Positions 58,258-64,000 of a stretch of DNA of 64,000 nt are shown here, piece by piece; position 1 is the first letter of the stretch; each line of letters starts with the position of its first letter. Source of the stretch: Clitoria ternatea (lineage: Eukaryota > Streptophyta > Magnoliopsida > Fabales > Fabaceae); assembly GCA_037962975.1 (NCBI GenBank), contig CM075670.1, forward strand, positions 81,533,501-81,597,500, read 5' to 3'. Under the pieces are notes generated by a model. That model saw only the letters and a list, made by a program, of their open reading frames with translations, was not told the origin of the DNA and made no database searches. The position numbers were made by a program, and so were the translations under genes.

Positions 58258-60797
58258 AAAATCTATCAGGCGTCAAGCTGATGACGTTAAACAAGCGCTT
58301 ATTGGGAGGCAACCCAATCCTTTATGTTTTCCTTTTCATCCTGTTGATTTTACATTATGCACACTTCATTTTCATGTTTTCCTTTTCAAGTCTCATAATT
58401 GAAGTTCTTTTATCGTAGGTCACTCATCAACCCATTCCAAGTGTCAAACACTGTTAGAAAGCATGCACGCTTAAGCTTGATTATGCACGCTCAAGTGTGA
58501 ACTGTTCAAGGGATCAAGCGTGATAGCATATGCTTAAGCGATAAAACTGTGGCAGTATCAGAGTTATGCATGCTCAAGCGTGATAACATTCGCTTAAAGC
58601 GACCAAGGAAGAGTGGGTTCTGTCTTGAATTCGCTCAAGCGAATAAATTTAGAGCTTAAAGCGAGGAAGGGAAATTCAAGCATCAGGTATGCTCACGCCT
58701 AATCTCGCATATGTCACGTTTAAGCGAGCCAAGGTAAGCCACCCATTGCTTAGATCACGCTTAAGCATAAGGATCAAACTTCAAGCGTGGTAACGTTACA
58801 AAAGAAGTTCCAAAAATTTCAAACCCGACTTCGCTTAAGCGTGGCCTTTCTCGCTTAAGCGAAGATCTCTTAAAGCCAACAATAACTGCCACGCTTAAAG
58901 CAAGGAAATTCACGCTTAAAGCATAGAAATAAATAGCATCAGGTACCAATCTTGCATATATCACGCTCAAGCATGTCTGGAGCGCTCAAGCGAAGCCATC
59001 TTTCTCATCTCACGCTTAAACGTGAAATTTCCAAGTCTAAGCGTCCCCATCTGGTCAACATAATTTCAAGAAAAAGAAAGGGGAGAAGCAATCACGATGG
59101 CGCTTAAGCGCGCGTATCTCACGCTCAAGCGAGAAAAAGACAACCTCATGACCTACGCTCAAGCGAGGCCTAAAATTGGCCTCAGTAAATAAACACGCTT
59201 AAGCGTGATGTCTCCACGCTTGAGCGAACAGTTTAAAAAAAAAAAAAACTGCCACCTGATGCTGTTTTTAAATTTTGAAAAGGGGCCATTATTTCAGATT
59301 CTGTAACCGCACCTCATGTTAACTCCCCATGTACTCTCATTCCCTTCTCTCTATGAGTTTTTATTGAGCATTATAACTGCATTACATTTCTCAATTCACT
59401 CATGGTGCAATATGTTTTTCTTTATTAAGCTTTCTCATTGGAAGCAAGTTTGCAGCCCACATTGCTTGGCCTGGGGATAGGCCTTCTTTCTTAAGAGGGG
59501 TGAGACTTCATAGGCTGGACCAGGAACCTCCTCACAAGGGCCTTCAGTAAGGGAACAAGAGACAAAGGATGACTCTTCTGAGGATGAGTGATGAGTTTAC
59601 TGCTTTAGTTTTTAATTGCTTTAGTTTACTTTGAGTTGGTTTTCTTACTGCAGCATATTTTGAAAATTTTTAAAATTTTCATGCTTTTGGTTGATTGTTT
59701 TGATGCAAAGTCACATGCTTAACACATAAAAAAAAAAGTTTTGAAAAACCCAACCAGGATTTACAATTTTTGTTTCAAGAAAAGATTCTGAGTTAGCAAT
59801 TATTTTGAGGCAATAACATTAGTTTTGAGAAGGAAAATTAACTGATTTAAGACCATGAAAATGAAGGAAATGAACCATTAAAATTTGTTTGCATGCTTGA
59901 AACCCTTTTAGAATATGGAAGTATGCCTTATAAACTGGTGAGAAGGGAGAAATTTAAACAATGAGAGTCTCATTAGAATTTGCTAAGTTTGTATTGCCTA
60001 ATTTTCTGATTAATAATTTTTTTCATAAGAAATTAAGCAAGGAAAGGATAAAGGCAATTTTGCAAATAAAATATCCCAGAGCCAAAAAGCTACCCTAAAT
60101 ATGCCCTATTCCTTGGTAGCCCACTTTTGAGCAAAAATTTTATTCTATAAAAACACCCTAACCCAAGCATGAGAAATAAAAATCCTACCTTATCAGCATG
60201 CTTAAATTTGATAAGAGCATAAAATAGTTTTGACCAAAAGAGTCATGAAAGAAACAGAGGAAGAAAAAGAAAATGCTAAAAACAGTAAGTTCTCCAGAGA
60301 TTCAAACAGAATTAGAGAACTAGAAAAAGAAAAAGAAAGAATTCTATAGCTTAAAAAGGAAGAAACCTCATAAACTTTGAAAAGTTTCATAATTTATGCT
60401 CTTCCTTATGCATGCATTTTGAACTCAAAGAAAAACCAAGAATTCTTGTTTAGCCCAGCCTCATTACAACCTTAAAAGACCTTTTTGATCCTTGTTGCTC
60501 TTATGATTTGATTTTGATTGGAAATGACTGGCAATGTTAATTAGGCAGTTCTTATGATGAATGTACGACACACCTGGTGAGAAATAATGAGAGTTCCTTA
60601 TTCTTAATTGGTTACTTGCCTTGTGAAAAATTGAGTGGTGCATTGTAATTCAAAGGATTGGTATTAAGGATGTTATTTGCCTTAAGTTAAATTGAGATTA
60701 TTGTCTTTCAAAATTTTGTCTGCAACTAAATCTGATCTTATTGAATGCTTGAATTCCCTTTAAAAACTTCTTTTGCTTAAGGGCAAGCAAAAATCTA
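58258..60797 (+). other. Athila-type element 3' non-coding region
   Basis: Just after the stop comes a motif (GTCAAGCTGATGACGTTAAA followed by CAAGCGCTTATTGGGAGGCA) that in full-length Athila elements lies after pol. The part to about 59215 is dotted with CGCTTAAGCG/CGCTCAAGCG words, e.g. perfect CGCTTAAGCG at 58832, 58852, 59101 and 59196. The rest is AT-rich with no gene. Confidence 0.75.
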
Positions 60798-60811
60798 GGT
60801 TGGGGAGAGTT
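60798..60811 (+). promoter_or_regulatory. Polypurine tract of the Athila-type element
   Basis: AGGTTGGGGAGAGT precedes the 3' LTR start TGATAAGTG at 60812. The phrase AAATCTAGGTTGGGGAGAG is typical of this position in Athila elements. Confidence 0.8.
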
Positions 60812-62541
60812 TGATAAGTGTTGATTAAGCATTGATTTCATGACTCATTTGAACTAATTTTGTAAAGACTTGAGCTAAATTGATGAATTATTGAAAGAAG
60901 TGAGCATGAATCTTTTAAGTAGTGATGGATAGGTGTATAAAAGAAATATTGTGTTAAAACTCTTGGAAAGTTGCAGGAAATTCAACAGGAAAGCAGGGCA
61001 AGCTTAAGCTTGAGCAAGCAAGCTTAAGCGTGAAAAATCAAGCTTAAGCTTGAGCAAGCAAGCTTAAGCGTGAAAAATCAAGCTTAAGCTTGAGCAGGCA
61101 AGCTTAAGCGTGAAAAATCAAGCTTAAGCTTGAGCAGGCAAGCTCAAGCGTGAAAAATCAAGCTCAAGCGTGAAAGAGCAAACTCAAGCGTGAAAGAGCA
61201 AGCTCAAGCGTGAAAGAGCAAGCTCAAGCGTGATCGGGAGCATTTGAAGACAGCAAGCTCAAGCTTGAACAACCCAGCTTAAGCTTGAGCAAGCAAGCTT
61301 AAGCTTGAACAAGTTGGAGAGCATCAGGACCCCTCACGCTTGAGCGTGAACACTAGGCGCTTGAGCGTGGAATGATAAAAATGGAAGCCTAAGCGTGGAT
61401 TAAGCGTGGGCAAGCGTAAAGTTGGACAAGGAAGGCCACGCTTGAGCGTGGCTGTAGTGGTTTAAGCGTGAAACGTTTAAATAGTATCAGGACCCTTCAC
61501 GCTTGAGCGTGACCATCAAGCTCAAGCGTGACTCATACAGCATGGGTCTCTTAATTCTTTATTCACCAATGATGCGATGCCAACTCACCCACTTTCTTGT
61601 GTTTCTACAAGTCTCTGAAAGATGCTGCATGGGTTCTACGCAAGTGGGCATGGGAAGCTAGAGCATAACCTCTATAAATCAAGTTGCATCCATCATCAGA
61701 ATCATCCCTGTAATCCCCTGTATTTCATTCACAATCCAAACTTTCCATTATTTTCTGTATTCATTCTTTTGATGGTGAAAATGCAAAGCATGAGTAACTA
61801 AAACTCCCTTATGGGATTGGCTGTAATCCATTCAACACTGAAGTAATGCTGTTGTAAGTTTTTATTTAGTAATGAGATTTGATAAGTTTCTGTATTTCCT
61901 TCTGCGTTTAATGCCTGAAAGTACTTGATCACTATTTTCTTATTTTAAGTTTTCTCAAGTATGCTGGGAAGTGACTTTTGAAAGCAGATCCGAAAGAAAT
62001 ACTTGTTGTGAGTAGGTAGCCAGGGATGGCGTCTAACGCAATAAACGTCAAAACAATCGATCGATAATGCTGGGATGATTTCAAAGTGACTGAGGGATCA
62101 GCGGTTTGAAATCATTCTTATGAATTTTGTAGTCGAGGGATCGATACAAATGACTTTGATTGTGACGTAGAAATTATCTTTTTGATTTACTTATATAAAA
62201 ACTTATACAGCTTACAGAAGGTGAAGATGTGATGAAGCCAATCCCTGTTTTACAAAACTGATTTTTCCAACACTGTCATCTTTTGCAGAATTTCACTCTC
62301 TGTTATTTATTCACTTTCTTATTCAACATCATTCAAAACAAAACAAAAACCAAAACATTCTGCCAAATCAATTCAAAACTAAGATCTTCATTCTAACACC
62401 TCCTCAGTGGAACGACAACTATACTATATTACAACTTCTGTGTTTAAACTTGGCACATCCACTGCATTGAGTTCATATTATACAAACTTGATTCTCTTTC
62501 ATTGAACTCTCCATTCCGAATATCTCAGAAACATACTATCA
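60812..62541 (+). repeat. 3' LTR of the Athila-type element
   Basis: It is 1730 bp, the same length as the 5' LTR, ending ACTATCA and followed by GTGGT (62542-62546). It includes the same palindromic-unit array at 60997-61235. Confidence 0.93.
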
Positions 62542-62546
62542 GTGGT

Positions 62547-63970
62547 GTATTATGATAGGTTGATGGAAAGGCGACCGGGGTGGGTGGCCTCGGCTGGTTT
62601 CTTCCCTGATTATGGGAGATCAGATTAGTCTCTCCCTCTCTTCTCTTTCCTTCCCCATGGGAGGGTCTTCTTGCTGCATTAACCCCAGCTGGGCCTCGGG
62701 CGATCTTCCCTGTCCGGAGGCCATTTTCTATTCTTTCTCCGATAGTGACGATATCAGAGAAGTGGGATGAAATACTTCCGATCATCTTGTCATAGAATGG
62801 CGATTGGAGTGTGTCAATAAATGTCGAGATCACCTCTTTCTCAGACAAAGATGGGTCAACTTGCGCTGCTACTTCACGCCACCGTTGGGCGTATTCTTTG
62901 AATGTCTCGTTGTCTTTCTTGGATATGTTCTGCAATTGTACTCTATCTGGCGCCATGTCCAAATTGTACTTATACTGCTGCATGAAAGCATCTGCCAGAT
63001 CCTCCCAACAGCGTATACGAGAACGTTCAAGATGGTTATACCAGGTTAGAGGCGCTCCAGCCAAACTATCTTGAAAACAATGGATGAGCAGAGAGTCGTT
63101 GGAGGCATGCGAAGCCATCTTCCGACAGTACATGGTAAGATGGTTTTTCAGACATGTCAGCCCCCGATACTTATCAAATTCAGGTGTTTTGAATTTAGGA
63201 GGAATAACAACGTCAGGAATTAGGCAGAGTTGTGCAGCACTGCCTAATCTAAATCGATTCCTCCCATCCATTTCCCTTAATCGCCTTTCCAAGAACTCTA
63301 ATCTTCCTTCCTGGGTAGCAGCAGTGGCAGTACTTGGTCCTGTGACGACATAGTGACTAGCACTCTTGACTGGTCGGTCAATATGTGCCGGGCTCTCATT
63401 CAGAATTGAGGCTTGGTGTCCAACTGCGGCTTGGGCAGCTTGTGGTTGTTCAGCCTGTGTATGGACCGGAATCGTTTGAGGATTTTGGACAGGTGGGATG
63501 TTTGGTTGAGCCGCGTGAAGGATTGTTTCCTGATAATCTGGCTCCTCTTGGAGTGGTGGGAAATAGCCTGGGGGTAACCCATACTGTGGGAAGGGTACAA
63601 CATTCCCTTTTTTATCAACAAAAGAGTGTTGTTGAACGTGAGCAGGGTTCGGCTTACTAAGGCGAATGGTAACAGTAGGCCCTGCAGGGTTTGAGCTCGG
63701 TTCCCCAGCATGACCTTGAGCGTGTTGGAGAATGGGAGATTGCTGCCTAGCATTTTCAACTTCTGCTAAAGAATCCCTTTCTGCGATCCTCCTTTCAAAC
63801 ATCTTGGCCATTTCAGCCATTTGTTCTTTCAATTGATTAACCTCAGCTCGCAGGTTTTCATTCTATTGCTCTATTTCGGCCATGAGTTTCTTTCTGAGCC
63901 TGGTCGCGTAGGGATGCTTACCCGTAGTGTCTAAAGAATCACGACAAATGGTTAGAAAAATAGAGGGAAC
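62547..63970 (-). pseudogene. Tat/Ogre gag N-terminal and core part
   Basis: The gag core is clear at about 62760-63190: CRKMASHASNDSLLIHCFQD, LAGAPLTWYNHL, CWEDLADAFMQQYKYN, NETFKEYAQRWREVAAQVDP, FIDTLQSPFYDKM. Upstream is a coiled-coil-like start with Pro/Gln-rich linkers. The frame continues upstream of 63832 (ENLRAEVNQLKEQM) through a TAG at 63863-63865. Beyond it lies MAEIEQ, with an ATG at 63881-63883, preceded by TTGKHPYATRLRKKL, so the true start is at or beyond the window edge. The downstream side is cut by the Athila insertion. Confidence 0.8.
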
Positions 63971-64000
63971 AGTTAAAGAAGATAAAAGAAAAATAAAAAA

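Larger units (their letters stand above)
54420..62541 (+). mobile_element. Athila-type LTR retrotransposon with gag-protease only (TR-GAG-like)
   Basis: It is 8122 bp with two LTRs of exactly 1730 bp (54420-56149 and 60812-62541), flanked by GTGGT. PBS at 56155-56172, intact gag-protease ORF at 56290-58257, no RT/RNase H/integrase, non-coding 3' region, purine tract at about 60798-60811. About 13 LTR differences were seen by eye, so the insertion is recent compared with its host element. It lies within gag of the Tat element, in the opposite orientation. Confidence 0.93.
32461..64000 (-). mobile_element. Tat/Ogre-lineage Ty3/gypsy retrotransposon, split by two younger insertions; 5' LTR beyond the window
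   Basis: Reading leftward: gag (about 63883 to 62542, then 54419 to 53760), protease and G-patch (about 53720-52182), a probable intron (51970-52181), RT (51969-51146 and 40437-40158), dual RNase H and integrase (40145-37809), a long 3' untranslated region with tandem repeats (37808-35474), and the 3' LTR (35473-32461). The dual RNase H (gypsy type followed by archaeal type) is diagnostic of the Tat lineage. The LARD (40438-51145) and the Athila element (54420-62541) are later insertions. Several CGA-to-TGA type stops show it is old and immobile. Confidence 0.88.

Overview
This window is plant nuclear DNA, most likely from a dicot and probably a legume. The reasons are a host gene with one very long intron, a DYW-type PPR gene, and every main class of plant transposon. 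The legume assignment is my inference from the style of the elements and was not tested by search. Only two host genes are recognisable. One is an F-box/kelch gene like Arabidopsis At1g55270, with two exons (5210-5272 and 9818-11068) split by a 4.5 kb intron. The other is the 3' half of an OTP86-like (At3g63370) PPR-DYW gene on the minus strand (12597-13946), cut off by a retrotransposon. Nearly everything else is transposable-element DNA of several ages, often nested.

Left part (1-5155): a truncated hAT transposon (1-1536, transposase on the minus strand, broken by a stop); a second, coding-less hAT-like remnant (about 2582-5155) ending about 55 bp before the F-box start codon; and an ACCGGT-rich block nested inside that remnant.

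Middle (13946-27210): an old chromovirus (Tekay/Del-lineage Ty3/gypsy) element. Its 5' LTR is truncated, its gag-pol carries eight in-frame stops and one frameshift, and its 3' LTR is very long. After it (about 27.4-32.46 kb) comes a decayed MuDR-like MULE: a transposase with two recognisable small introns, plus a convergent GRF zinc-finger gene whose 5' end is cut by the next element.

Right half (32461-64000): one large Tat/Ogre-lineage Ty3/gypsy element on the minus strand. It has a 3.0 kb 3' LTR, a 3' untranslated region with three tandem-repeat arrays, pol with dual RNase H, a probable spliced intron between protease and RT, a G-patch, and gag; its 5' LTR lies beyond the right edge. Two younger elements sit inside it, both with intact target-site duplications. 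A 10.7 kb coding-less LARD (40438-51145, TSD CCTCT) lies just before the RT YVDD codons. An 8.1 kb Athila-type element (54420-62541, TSD GTGGT) keeps an intact 655-aa gag-protease frame but no pol.

The relative order is clear. The MULE was hit by the Tat element, which was later hit by the LARD and the Athila element. The older elements carry stop codons mostly explained by C-to-T or G-to-A changes, while the Athila gag-protease frame is open. The most unusual pattern is a set of short palindromes of the form CGCYYRRGCG, together with a CCGAGTGAA motif. These recur in the LTRs or untranslated regions of retrotransposons from different lineages.
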